Source of the DNA: a virus
Direction: 5' to 3' (one strand)
IMG/VR virus record: IMGVR_UViG_3300022928_002150
Location: 1 to 64,000 of that record
Length of the DNA stretch: 64,000 bases
Of this stretch, positions 49,701-57,992 are shown one piece after another (position 1 is the stretch's first letter; the number at the start of each line of letters is the position of its first letter). The notes beneath the pieces were generated by a model, which saw nothing but the letters and a program-made list of their open reading frames with translations, was not told the origin of the DNA and searched no databases. The position numbers were made by a program, and so were the translations under genes.

Positions 49701-52329
49701 TCAGTATCTAGCTGGATACAAAATTAGTCATAATATACCTGGAGCACCTAATCCTATATTTACAGAGAAGGGGCTAGATGCGTACTCGTTTACTGGTTTA
49801 TCGGAAGGTACGTATCAAATAGGGGTTCAAACCATTAGTACTTTAGGTACTAGCTCAACTATGACTACAGTTACTTATGCTTTAAATGACCCCTTCTCCC
49901 TTTTAATACAACGACTGGCGGATGGAGTAGGCGTAGGAGGCACTAGTTTAAAAAGTCCTTTTATAACTGCTGGAGCAACACCAACATTTAAATTTAACTC
50001 CCCTCAAGAACTTATTGTATTTCCTTCAGCAGCGCCCGAATTACCGTTGTTGATATCAAATACAGACACGCTAGACTTGACTTCGACAGGAATAGAAGAG
50101 GATAAAACATATTATGTTTTAGCCAAAAGCGGTGGCGCTTTACAACCGGATGACGATAGTAGTGTCGCTAGAAATGGATCATTGAAGTTGATTGATTTTT
50201 ACACTGAGGGAGGATTTTGGTATGATGTTATAGATACTGCAGGAGTTCCTGCCGATAATTTTTCTAATACTTCTCTGACTTCTCCCAGCGCTATATCTAT
50301 TAAAAGAGGTGAGGTGTATTTACAAGGAACTGGCACAAGCTTCTCTTCCGAAATAGAGGCTAGAGATTATATAAGAATTATAGATACAAACAGCTCTGAA
50401 GTAGTGCATGACGCTAAGGTTTTAGCAGTAATATCAGATGAATTATTAATCTTAAATAATCCAGCAACTTCTAATTATGATACAGGGTACGAAATAAAAA
50501 AATCTAGTCTTAACTTTCTTTTTGAAGAAGATACTGTAGTTGCTAGTGTGCGTAAAAGTTCTGCAACTAGTGAGTGGACCATTGTTAATTATTTAACCAA
50601 TGACCCAGATGTCGATAAAGCACGTCTAGTAAACATTATCAAGGATGGTGGAGATGCCATAGAATATGATGTTACCGGTACTGCTTTAAGTGACCAGGTT
50701 GTTCTTAACATTGATACTACGGGATACACTAACCCCATAGTTACAGTTACTGGAGACGCTTTTAATTCTTTAGACGAAAGCGAAGATACTGTAGGTACTG
50801 CCGGGGATAATCAGACAAGAACTTTTACTCTATCTGATACTTCCTATGACGCTAGTACTTTAGAGTTTAATGTATCTATAGTAGAGGGCGGAGACCCCGA
50901 TAATGTTACGACTGCAATTGATACTAACTATTATATTAAAAAACAGTATGATGCTAGTAGTTTTATAAGGTTCGAAGACTTAGAAGTTACTGTAGCAACA
51001 GCTTCCGGTACAGGTAATTTAACGTATGATGATGCGGGATTGTTTACATATACTCCTCCAGCCATAAGCACACCTGCAATACTAAGTAATGGAACTAACC
51101 CTTCTTTAAATACAAATATTACAGATTTAGAGATTCGTACTTTAATAGGGGCAGGAACATCTAACTTAGCTCTGGGAACTACAGCGGGTACGGCTTTGGA
51201 AGGAGATACAGCTCTTCTTCAATTGGGAACTACAGCTGGTACAGCTTTAGCTGGAGATACCGCTCTTCTTCAATTGGGAACTACAGCGGGTACGGCTTTG
51301 GAAGGAGATACAGCTCTTCTTGAATTGGGAACTACAGCTGGTACGGCTTTAGCTGGAGATACAGCTCTTCTTCAATTGGGAACTACAGCTGGTACGGCTT
51401 TAGCTGGAGATACAGCTCTTCTTCAATTGGGAACTACCAGTACAACGGCTTTAGCTGGAGATACAGTACTGACTACAACTTTACTTTCTTTAACTGATGT
51501 TGGGGCAGATGGTACTAGTGGACAAGTGTTAACTACTGATGGTAATGGGTCTTTTACTTTTGAAGATGCCGAAGGAGGGGTCACAACTGAAACAGATCCA
51601 ATATTTAATGCACACACTACTAGTAATATTTCAGACGGTACCGGGTTTTTAAAAAACACTGCAGGTACTTGGAGCTATGATAATAGTACATATTTAACTA
51701 CGGAAACTTCTCATGCGGATGTAGTTGTAGATGGTGACTTTACTTCGCAAGGGTTCATGGTAAGGGGTGCTAGTGCGGGAACTTATTCGATTGATAATAC
51801 TACGTACTTAGGCAATATTGTAGAAGATGTAACTCCTCAACTGGGGGCAAATTTAGATGGACAAACTTTTAATATAACTACCACGGGAGATCTTAGTGCT
51901 ACGGATATAACAGCTACTAAAGGTTTATACGTAGGAAACTCTACAGCTACTTTTTCACAAGATGACATTAGAGCAGAAGGAAATATCTATGCGTATTGGT
52001 CTTCGGATATTAATATGAAAACTGACATTCATCCTATGGAAAACGCCCTTTCGAAAGTAATGAATATTAGTGGCGTTAACTTTAATTGGAAAGATAAAAC
52101 TATTCAAGACAGGGGCGGGGAAGACGGCTACTTTGTTAAAAAGAGAGACGTTGGAATTATCGCACAGGAAGTAGAAAAAGTCTTACCCGAAGTAGTAAGT
52201 ACCCGTAAGGATGGTACTCTAGCAGTACGATACGAAGGGCTTGTACCTTTGCTCATCGAAGCAATTAAGGATCTCGAGAAAAAAGTAAGACGTTTGGAGG
52301 GTAAAGATGCCGAATATACCGAAGACTAG
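46705..52329 (+). CDS. Central tail fibre/tip protein, gpJ-like, with S74 chaperone
   Basis: 1,874 residues. The N-terminal 1,000 residues follow the lambda gpJ order (LSEGPIEGLVNGEGSIKLN near the start, then TYEGLWDGSF and NPAWVFYDLVTNNRYGLG), forming the tail tip and channel. After about residue 1050 come beta modules, then six tandem 17-residue repeats (1490-1591), and the C-terminal 110 residues hold a peptidase S74 intramolecular chaperone (SSDINMKTDIHPM, VGIIAQEVEKVLPE and a helical end). S74 domains trimerise the fibre and cut themselves off. Receptor binding most likely resides between the two. Confidence 0.88.
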   Translation: MSARDQKIADKNRGVLSTSFRPDRSQIVNITDMLSEGPIEGLVNGEGSIKLNKDPIKDILVEGTIATSSYTLIKDGSPRDGVITPAIYTDAIPGITKTAIQIQVNNAYDSNVGTSALIFPGGMAQAQSSFKPYIELDTTISFAFPSWINNVRIVKQYSMRLAREDSPKTYLKGKFERYSDTTGRFYFKDTNTSLIQVFLDEAEEAGSQLKLQLDYDNTVIASLNDTNVLFVADWDLGPGNFSNITITRILAGRGNASVSAGSKYKSVSTQFRPGTFEQEPMLNYGNSTGVSFAQGPSFQNQALEFWDVLSQEYKDLVEVGGDTSGLNLNNVNPVSFRATSPTGFGLTYEQAPEVDEIRFTFSYNSLYTYHAKDNDYKDAGVFYNTKLKLYRGADISEVNLRAGDTQLLHSAGKNGSRGPLLIEERVWLEPFKPFDDFELIIERTTRQEGRGVYPSGKNSGRSTTMHASSAITNISSIIKEPLNYPYTAYANVRFDSTEFTSAPQRTYELRGMRVKIPSNYSTREENNTDVATYEGLWDGSFRTELTYTDNPAWVFYDLVTNNRYGLGGWIKDTDIDKYALYRIAKYCDDLVPDGKGGLEPRYRANLYLTKAVDAYKLLKDIASIFVGLVYWLDGKVTPIADQASWPVYTFTASNVVDGKFNYTGTGAKTRPNQIVIGYNNPDKDYIIDPIIVEDRTRISQENRVQSKYVNAFGATSEGQAQRYGRYKLWTSNYQTELVSFKTSLNAAFIRPGDVIQVQDQARDRLISSGRVSAATSTTITLDRKVPLQDDITYSLYGLITTSAAFCAQTTAEIDGVVYNNAEVLPLELYVDETTASNILDDSGVPVTVRWAPYTFMEERSIDYATTTGGVAGSYDVVTITSPFTASLIPSSIWSIAQLNTEYQLDIIGSPRLYKILSMSQEDVNIYSITAVEHYNEKYEDVESGFDIYQADRFDPPIERAALRVPAPTAIYVAQDSDFRTRADEVIVKWLPPIVDGEEYQYLAGYKISHNIPGAPNPIFTEKGLDAYSFTGLSEGTYQIGVQTISTLGTSSTMTTVTYALNDPFSLLIQRLADGVGVGGTSLKSPFITAGATPTFKFNSPQELIVFPSAAPELPLLISNTDTLDLTSTGIEEDKTYYVLAKSGGALQPDDDSSVARNGSLKLIDFYTEGGFWYDVIDTAGVPADNFSNTSLTSPSAISIKRGEVYLQGTGTSFSSEIEARDYIRIIDTNSSEVVHDAKVLAVISDELLILNNPATSNYDTGYEIKKSSLNFLFEEDTVVASVRKSSATSEWTIVNYLTNDPDVDKARLVNIIKDGGDAIEYDVTGTALSDQVVLNIDTTGYTNPIVTVTGDAFNSLDESEDTVGTAGDNQTRTFTLSDTSYDASTLEFNVSIVEGGDPDNVTTAIDTNYYIKKQYDASSFIRFEDLEVTVATASGTGNLTYDDAGLFTYTPPAISTPAILSNGTNPSLNTNITDLEIRTLIGAGTSNLALGTTAGTALEGDTALLQLGTTAGTALAGDTALLQLGTTAGTALEGDTALLELGTTAGTALAGDTALLQLGTTAGTALAGDTALLQLGTTSTTALAGDTVLTTTLLSLTDVGADGTSGQVLTTDGNGSFTFEDAEGGVTTETDPIFNAHTTSNISDGTGFLKNTAGTWSYDNSTYLTTETSHADVVVDGDFTSQGFMVRGASAGTYSIDNTTYLGNIVEDVTPQLGANLDGQTFNITTTGDLSATDITATKGLYVGNSTATFSQDDIRAEGNIYAYWSSDINMKTDIHPMENALSKVMNISGVNFNWKDKTIQDRGGEDGYFVKKRDVGIIAQEVEKVLPEVVSTRKDGTLAVRYEGLVPLLIEAIKDLEKKVRRLEGKDAEYTED
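51172..51477 (+). repeat. Six tandem 51-bp repeats in the gpJ-like gene
   Basis: Units start at 51172, 51223, 51274, 51325, 51376 and 51427. Each encodes a 17-residue repeat, LGTTAGTALAGDTALLQ, with small variants; the last is degenerate. DNA identity between the first five is very high, so slippage or recombination could alter copy number and fibre length. Confidence 0.9.
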
Positions 52330-53281
52330 TGGAAATGGATCGGACAGCGTTGACTTAAACCTAAGAGGTATTTACAATATAACCCGAGGGGCAACTTATG
52401 ATGCCGCTATTAGTTCAGGATTTGATATAGAAGGAGGTGTATTCCCACATATTAGAAGGGGCATAAATCTTACACCCGATTATTATTATGCAGGAGGCTC
52501 TTTGACTGCAGCTGGAACGTCGGATATGGTTAATAATTGGAGAAGATTTGATCATCGTACTGGTAGTTATCAATCTGCTTTTAGTTCAGACCCTAGTTTA
52601 GTTGGCCAAGCAAGCGGTTGGGATGCCGCTCCAAGTGGTATTGGAATTACTCAACCTACAAATAGCGCTGGCCTAATAGGTTTTGTATCTCCTGATAGTC
52701 AGGCACAGCAAAAGTATTATATACGAACTAAGATAACTTCAACTTCCAGCGATAACGATTCTATAGGGGTTATTCTTGCATGGAGAACTGATGGTACTAC
52801 TGAATATACTCTTTATGCTCAGAGGTCTAATAGCGATCTGGGAGGATTAGATGCCTGGTCTATTGTTGAAAATTTCAGAGGGAGTTCTAGTGGGTATAGT
52901 GCTAAGGCTGTGGGTACTTATAACTACGCCACCCCGAGTTCTTGGTCGAATTACACTAATGGTACTGTTATTGAGGTTATTAGTTCTATAGATGATGATG
53001 GAATGGGTAATTTAAGTCGTACTTTTACTTGTAGATCCACCGCTATGAACTCCTCTACTTTAGGTGACGAAATATCTTTCACAGTAAATAGTAGCAGTGT
53101 TTGGTATCCTGCAGCTCCTTATGGTTTTGCGGCTTTTTCTCAAGAAGATTGTGAATTTGGTGAAATCTATATAGGAGAAAATGAGACAGCTGCTACGGCT
53201 AGACCTATGGGCTTTGACCCAGTTGGAACTACTATAGATCCTTGGGATTTAGGAAGATATAGAAATGCTTTTTATACATAA
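52307..53281 (+). CDS. Putative tail tip-associated virion protein, 324 aa
   Basis: Begins MPNIPKTSGNGSDSVDLNLRG, within the last 23 bases of the gpJ-like gene. Beta-rich and Gly/Ser/Tyr-rich with no recognised family; residues 90-300 look like a jelly-roll or lectin-type domain (e.g. GVILAWRTDGTTEYTLYAQR). It is the last plus-strand virion gene, so a receptor-contacting accessory role is plausible. Followed directly by the convergent terminator. Confidence 0.5.
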   Translation: MPNIPKTSGNGSDSVDLNLRGIYNITRGATYDAAISSGFDIEGGVFPHIRRGINLTPDYYYAGGSLTAAGTSDMVNNWRRFDHRTGSYQSAFSSDPSLVGQASGWDAAPSGIGITQPTNSAGLIGFVSPDSQAQQKYYIRTKITSTSSDNDSIGVILAWRTDGTTEYTLYAQRSNSDLGGLDAWSIVENFRGSSSGYSAKAVGTYNYATPSSWSNYTNGTVIEVISSIDDDGMGNLSRTFTCRSTAMNSSTLGDEISFTVNSSSVWYPAAPYGFAAFSQEDCEFGEIYIGENETAATARPMGFDPVGTTIDPWDLGRYRNAFYT

Positions 53282-53286
53282 TTAAA

Positions 53287-53306
53287 AAAGGGGCTTGCGC
53301 CCCTTT
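53287..53306. terminator. Bidirectional terminator at the convergence point
   Basis: AAAGGGGC (53287-53294), loop TTGC, GCCCCTTT (53299-53306), with A-run on the left and T-rich sequence on the right. It separates the plus-strand virion genes from the opposing minus-strand block. Confidence 0.88.
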
Positions 53307-53309
53307 AGT

Positions 53310-53579
53310 TTAATTAACAACAGCCTCTGGAGGGGCTTCTTCTGTTTTTGGTTCCGCAATCTCCTTTCGGAGTAGCTCCATAAACCCATTATTTGTTACT
53401 TCATATTGAGTAATTTCAAACTTTAAGTTCTGAATTTTAGCGGCAACAGATTGCAGGTGACTAATGTAATACTTAGCCAACTCTGATAAATCTGCGATTT
53501 TATGGGGAGTTCCATCAATATTAATTGATTCTGGCTCTTCCCCTTCTGGTACTTTAGGTACCGCTTGTAGATCTGTCAT
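53310..53579 (-). CDS. Small acidic/helical protein, 89 aa
   Basis: Contains the pattern INIDGTPHKIADLSELAKYYISHL followed by a long helix and an acidic Pro-rich C-terminus. Similar small proteins occur in many T4-like and cyanophage genomes, without known function, and this is a resemblance from memory. AAGGAAAAAAT precedes the ATG. It is the last gene of the minus-strand block, 9 bases after nrdB. Confidence 0.65.
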   Translation of the reverse strand: MTDLQAVPKVPEGEEPESINIDGTPHKIADLSELAKYYISHLQSVAAKIQNLKFEITQYEVTNNGFMELLRKEIAEPKTEEAPPEAVVN

Positions 53580-53588
53580 ATTTTTTCC

Positions 53589-54548
53589 TTATTTAAAAAT
53601 GTCTTGCCAGTTTCCAGTTGTGCTTGCTCTAGAGTACTCTGTTGCTCTATTCTCAAAGAAATTAGCATGCTCAACTCCGTTTAACATAAAATCTAACCAG
53701 GGTAAAGGATTATCTTTGCTGGAAAAGATTTTTTTCATACCCAAACCTAATAGTCTACGATCTGCAATATATCGAATATAGCTTTTTACTTCGTCCGGTG
53801 TTAGGCCTGGGACTACCGCGTCTTCAAAACACAAGTCAATAAAAGCGTCTTCTAGATCTACTGTGCGCTCTGCTGCACAATAAATTTCATATTTTAAATC
53901 ATCATTCCATAAGTCTGGGTTTTCTTGAATGAAAGTTCTAAACAACTGAGACATTCCTTCTACATGAAGAGTTTCATCTCGTATTGACCATGTTACAATT
54001 TGTCCCATGCCTTTCATTAAGTTATGGCGAGGAAAGTTTAGCAAAATAGCAAAACTACTAAATAACTGAACTCCCTCGGTAAACCCTGAGTAGATAGCCA
54101 TTGTTTTAGCAATATCTATAGGGGTATCCATTCCGAAGTTACTTAGATGTTCATGCTTGTCCAGCATAGCTTTATGTTCAAAAAACTTTTGGTATTCGTC
54201 GTCTCCGAAACCTAGAGTTTCAAGAAGCAAAGAATATGCTTCTTGATGAACCGCTTCCATAGCTGCAAAAGCTGATAGCATCATTCGTACTTCGGGTTGT
54301 TTAAATGTAGGTAGATAATGCTTTGCATATCCACAACATACATCAACATCTGCCTGGGTGAAAAACCTAAAAATTTGATTAATAAGTTTTCTACTTTCAA
54401 CAGGTAATTTTTCTCTATAATCTTTTAAATCATCGGCTAAGTTGACTTCATCCGGCAACCAATGCATGTGCTGTTGAGTTTTATAGTGCTCAAATGCCCA
54501 AGGATAATTAAAAGGCTTATAATAAGACCTTTCTTCTAATAAACTCAT
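53589..54548 (-). CDS. nrdB: Ribonucleotide reductase small subunit (R2)
   Basis: Holds the di-iron/tyrosyl-radical centre that starts ribonucleotide reduction. Visible ligands: Asp67 region (FFTQADVDV), Glu98 and His101 (EAVHQEAY), Glu158 (FTEGV), Glu192 and His195 (DETLHVEGM). Tyr105 lies four residues after His101, the position of the stable radical in E. coli R2 (Tyr122). 319 residues, normal length. Strong ribosome-binding site (TAGGAGAA). It follows nrdA by 171 bases on the same strand. Confidence 0.95.
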   Translation of the reverse strand: MSLLEERSYYKPFNYPWAFEHYKTQQHMHWLPDEVNLADDLKDYREKLPVESRKLINQIFRFFTQADVDVCCGYAKHYLPTFKQPEVRMMLSAFAAMEAVHQEAYSLLLETLGFGDDEYQKFFEHKAMLDKHEHLSNFGMDTPIDIAKTMAIYSGFTEGVQLFSSFAILLNFPRHNLMKGMGQIVTWSIRDETLHVEGMSQLFRTFIQENPDLWNDDLKYEIYCAAERTVDLEDAFIDLCFEDAVVPGLTPDEVKSYIRYIADRRLLGLGMKKIFSSKDNPLPWLDFMLNGVEHANFFENRATEYSRASTTGNWQDIFK

Positions 54549-54719
54549 TATATTCTCCTAAACTGTTACCAGTTGTGTACTACATTTGTCATGATGAAAA
54601 AACACGTTAAAAAATTTACAAATACAATAGCTGTTCTTATTATAGCTACTATATTATCATATTCCTCTGTTTTTTCATCCGAGAAACTTCCTATTGTATA
54701 CTTCCAGATAATCCAAGCC

Positions 54720-56504
54720 TTAGCCCTCACAAGCTAGACATCCTTCATCATCTAAGCTATCAAATATATACTGACGAAGAGCCTCATCAGATACATTTTC
54801 TGCTCTTTTGTACGCTTCACTTCTGAGATAGTAAAGAGTCTTTACACCTCTTTTCCATGCCATCATATGAATAGCGTGTAGTTCTTGCTTGGATACATTT
54901 GCAGGAAAGAATACGTTTAATGACTGACTCTGACATATAAACTCCTGCCTATCGGCTGCAAGATCAATAATCCACTTCTGGTCTATCTCTACTGCTGTTT
55001 TAAAAACATCTTTAGTCCAATCATCTAGAAATTCTAGATGCTGCACAGAGCCTCCGTTCGTAGTAATACTTTTCCAAACTTCTTCAGTATCTTGATTTAG
55101 CTCTTGTAGAAGATTTTCAAGATATTCGTTTTTAAGTAAACTGCTACCGCTTTTAGTTTTTTGAGTAAAAGCATTAGCACGATATGGCTCAATAGAAGGA
55201 GATGTATTCCCACATATAATACTACTAGAGGCATTAGGAGCAACGGCCAGCAGATGTGCATTACGGACACCATGGCCCTCTCCATCAGGACACTCTCCTC
55301 GTTCGATGGCGAGTCGTTTTGTTTCATTTACAGCCTCTTCTTTAATTCTCTTGAACATAGTCATGTTCTTTCCTTTTGCCATTGCGCTTTCAAAAGGTAT
55401 ATTCTGCCTTTGTAAGTAGGCATGAAACCCCATAGCACCTAGGCCAATACTTCTTTCATTTTCCGCACTAAAGGACGCTTTCCATAGCTGTGGAGGAGCG
55501 CTCTTAATAAAGTGGGTGAGAACATTATCGAGCATTCTTACTAAGTCTGGTATAAATTGGTCGTTGTTTTTCCACTCGTCAAATTCTTCCAGATTTACAC
55601 TTGATAGACAACATACTGCTGTTCTCTCTTCATTTGTAGGTAAAGTAATTTCCGAGCATAGATTAGATTGATGCACTCGTAACCCAAGTTTTTGTTGAAA
55701 CTCAGGTACTGCTTTATCGACTGTATCCCGAAACACAATATAGGGCTCTCCTGTCTCTACGCGATTTTGAATTAATTTTACCCACAGTGTTTTTGCAGAT
55801 ACAACTTTCTTAACTTCTCCTGAGTGTGGATCAATTAGGGGCCATGAGTCATCAAACCCAGGCTCCCGTGTAGCACCTTCGATGAGTTGCATAAAATCAT
55901 CCCCAACCATAATACCATGATGAAGATTGGTAGATTTACGATTAATGTCTCCACCCGTAGGTTTACGAACATCCAAAAATTCTTCTACTTCAGGGTGAGA
56001 AATATCAAGGTATGCTGCATAGCTTCCACGACGTGTTACGCCCTGAGAGAAAGCAAGCATCTCAGCATCAACAACTTTTAGAAAAGGAATTACACCCGTA
56101 CTTTCGGAGCCATTGCTCGTTTTCGAGCCGACACTCCGAACCCCGGTCCAACAACCTCCGACCCCGCCACCGACTGACGATAAGAAAGCATTTTCAGTAT
56201 AATGGTCTGTTATACCTTCCCTACTATCATCCACATAATTTAAAAAACAACTAATTGGTAGCCCTCTCTTTGTACCTCCATTAGATAGAAGCGGAGTAGA
56301 GAACATAAACCACAGCTTACTAGCGTAGTCATATAATCTCTGTGCGTGCTCCTTATCGTCAGCAAAAGCACAAGCAGCTCTGGCGAAAGAATCTTGTGGA
56401 GAAGTCTCGCCCTCAATCATATATCTATCTTCTAGTGTTTTTAAACTAAACTCGGATAGATAGTTGTCTCTTTTATAGTTAATATTTATATTGTACTTAG
56501 GCAT
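54720..56504 (-). CDS. nrdA: Ribonucleotide reductase large subunit (R1), short form
   Basis: Catalytic subunit making deoxynucleotides. The active site is present: Cys86 (GLPISCFLN), Asn281, Cys283 and Glu285 (NLCSEI), the partner Cys in AVCCLSSVNL (298-299), and the Tyr pair in KTLYYLRSEAY for radical transfer. The C-terminal CLACEG provides the redox-active Cys pair that reduces the site with a thioredoxin-type donor. At 594 residues it lacks the about 100-residue N-terminal ATP-cone, so general allosteric on/off control is predicted to be absent. Strong GGAAGGAG before the ATG; overlaps the FEN gene by 8 bases. Confidence 0.95.
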   Translation of the reverse strand: MPKYNININYKRDNYLSEFSLKTLEDRYMIEGETSPQDSFARAACAFADDKEHAQRLYDYASKLWFMFSTPLLSNGGTKRGLPISCFLNYVDDSREGITDHYTENAFLSSVGGGVGGCWTGVRSVGSKTSNGSESTGVIPFLKVVDAEMLAFSQGVTRRGSYAAYLDISHPEVEEFLDVRKPTGGDINRKSTNLHHGIMVGDDFMQLIEGATREPGFDDSWPLIDPHSGEVKKVVSAKTLWVKLIQNRVETGEPYIVFRDTVDKAVPEFQQKLGLRVHQSNLCSEITLPTNEERTAVCCLSSVNLEEFDEWKNNDQFIPDLVRMLDNVLTHFIKSAPPQLWKASFSAENERSIGLGAMGFHAYLQRQNIPFESAMAKGKNMTMFKRIKEEAVNETKRLAIERGECPDGEGHGVRNAHLLAVAPNASSSIICGNTSPSIEPYRANAFTQKTKSGSSLLKNEYLENLLQELNQDTEEVWKSITTNGGSVQHLEFLDDWTKDVFKTAVEIDQKWIIDLAADRQEFICQSQSLNVFFPANVSKQELHAIHMMAWKRGVKTLYYLRSEAYKRAENVSDEALRQYIFDSLDDEGCLACEG

Positions 56505-57339
56505 TGACTGCTACTCTCCTTCCAATATCCCTTAAATTGTCTGTTCCAATAGCATCATCACAATATGTTAATAAGTCCATTAGTTCATAATTTAGTAAAA
56601 TTTGTTCATAATTTTCATTAAGTGACTGAATATATTTATAGCTACCCGGAATGGGGCACGCGTCATAAATATTTAAAGCACTTCCAAACTCTTCTATAAG
56701 TCCTATCCCTCTTTTTGGGCCAATACCAGGAATTCCTGGTACATTGTCACCTTTATCCCCAGTTAAACACTTTAAAGAAATATATTCCTCAGGTTTACAA
56801 TCATAATGCTCCCCCCAGTTATCTAATGTTACTTCTTTTCTGGTAACATATGAAAATCTAGATACATTACTGCCTATAAGAAGGTCCCAATCCCTGTCGC
56901 TAGAGACTAGCCAGATGTTATCTAAATTGTATTTATCTTTATTTTTTACTAAGTGAGCTGCTATATCATCTGCTTCGACTCCCTCATAGCGTAAAATAGG
57001 GTATTTTTCACTTAAAGTTTCAAGAGTTGCTTCATACTCCTCAAAAAACTCCTCAAAAGCAAGTTTCTCTGCTTCTGTTTGATCTGCAAATTTTTCTTTT
57101 CTGTTCATCTTATACTCGGGCAAGATCATCTTTCTATAAGATGAAGAACCCCAATCCGCAGTTATAATAATATCTGCACATTTATAAGACTTTGCTAGAC
57201 TTTCTACAGTCTGAACATAATCATATCTAAAATCAGATCGACCTTGATGTTTCCATCTAAAGGCTAAATTTAAAGAGTCAACTACTAGTGTTGACCCCGC
57301 TGCAGGTTTTTCTACAGTATCTTTAAAATTAAATGCCAT
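56497..57339 (-). CDS. Flap endonuclease/5'-3' exonuclease (T5 D15-like)
   Basis: Removes RNA primers and DNA flaps. 280 residues from MAFNFKDTVEK. Acidic metal-binding motifs are LVVDSLNLAFR near the N-terminus, VEADDIAAHL and SSDRDWDLLI in the centre, and the helix-hairpin-helix-type TGDKGDNVPGIPGIGPKRG. The ATG at 57339 overlaps the upstream stop (TAATG) and follows AAGG, so it is preferred over an upstream in-frame ATG at 57372 that lies inside the neighbour. Comparable to T5 D15 and T4 RNase H. Confidence 0.92.
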   Translation of the reverse strand: MAFNFKDTVEKPAAGSTLVVDSLNLAFRWKHQGRSDFRYDYVQTVESLAKSYKCADIIITADWGSSSYRKMILPEYKMNRKEKFADQTEAEKLAFEEFFEEYEATLETLSEKYPILRYEGVEADDIAAHLVKNKDKYNLDNIWLVSSDRDWDLLIGSNVSRFSYVTRKEVTLDNWGEHYDCKPEEYISLKCLTGDKGDNVPGIPGIGPKRGIGLIEEFGSALNIYDACPIPGSYKYIQSLNENYEQILLNYELMDLLTYCDDAIGTDNLRDIGRRVAVNA

Positions 57340-57776
57340 TATATAAACCTTATTTCTTCTTTTTCTAACCACTCATCGGCTAATAGTATATAGCAACCCA
57401 AAAAATTAATATACATATAATCGATAGTATTTACAGGCTTTTCTGCGGTTACTACAAACACAGGGGATCTATTATACTTGAAAAACAACAGAGGTTCTTG
57501 ATCACCTCCCGCAGCTTGTTGTAAAAGTTTTACCCACCATCTAACAAGATTGTTTGTTTTTCTTGCAGTAAAAACCTTATCAGTAAGAGGGGATTCTGCA
57601 TAGTTTTTTACTTCTATACAGAATCTATTCTTTTCGTGGGGTATATATAGATCCCCCTTTAAGTACTCCAAAGCGCCTGAGTTTGGTACTCTCTCAAATT
57701 TAAGATCGGTACATTCCCTCAGCATATCTCTAACGAGGTACTCTCCTCTTGCACCTTTAGCCCTGCTATCTACCAT
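57339..57776 (-). CDS. PD-(D/E)XK nuclease, probable Holliday-junction resolvase
   Basis: 145 residues with the Hjc/PD-(D/E)XK pattern: KGARGEYLVRDML (Glu), KGDLYIP (Asp) and CIEVKNY (Glu-x-Lys), plus the RVPNSGA motif typical of junction resolvases. It would cut four-way junctions or branched DNA generated by recombination-dependent replication, just before packaging. Its stop overlaps the FEN start. It lacks an obvious DNA-binding extension. Confidence 0.8.
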   Translation of the reverse strand: MVDSRAKGARGEYLVRDMLRECTDLKFERVPNSGALEYLKGDLYIPHEKNRFCIEVKNYAESPLTDKVFTARKTNNLVRWWVKLLQQAAGGDQEPLLFFKYNRSPVFVVTAEKPVNTIDYMYINFLGCYILLADEWLEKEEIRFI

Positions 57777-57991
57777 TATGTTAACATCATTTCATAAAAC
57801 TGATTTACAACTTCTAGCTTTTCTTGGCACTCTGCCATTTTTTGTATTTCAGTCTCTATAGCTCCCAACACATCTGGGTGCTCCCCAATCCCTACAGGGT
57901 TATTTAAGTATACTAAAATATTTGCTTTATGGTACGCTATCTCTCCTTCAAATTTATGAGATAGAGCGTCCAATATAACTTCTTGGTGCAT
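57776..57991 (-). CDS. Small helical protein, 71 aa
   Basis: Acidic, helical protein (…HPDVLGAIETEIQKMAECQEKLEVV…). Similar small proteins in T4-like and cyanophage recombination regions are familiar but unassigned. GGAG precedes its ATG; it lies between the SbcC-like gene and the resolvase gene (sharing one base with it), as does D14 in T5. No enzymatic motif. Confidence 0.65.
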   Translation of the reverse strand: MHQEVILDALSHKFEGEIAYHKANILVYLNNPVGIGEHPDVLGAIETEIQKMAECQEKLEVVNQFYEMMLT

Positions 57992-57992
57992 T

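Noticed and set aside
51172-51477. CRISPR-like array
   Set aside because: The 51-bp units are contiguous, in frame and encode a 17-residue protein repeat, with no spacers.
54591-54737. 48-codon plus-strand frame with a signal-peptide-like start between nrdA and nrdB
   Set aside because: No ribosome-binding site or promoter, opposite strand to both neighbours and overlapping the end of nrdA; probably chance.
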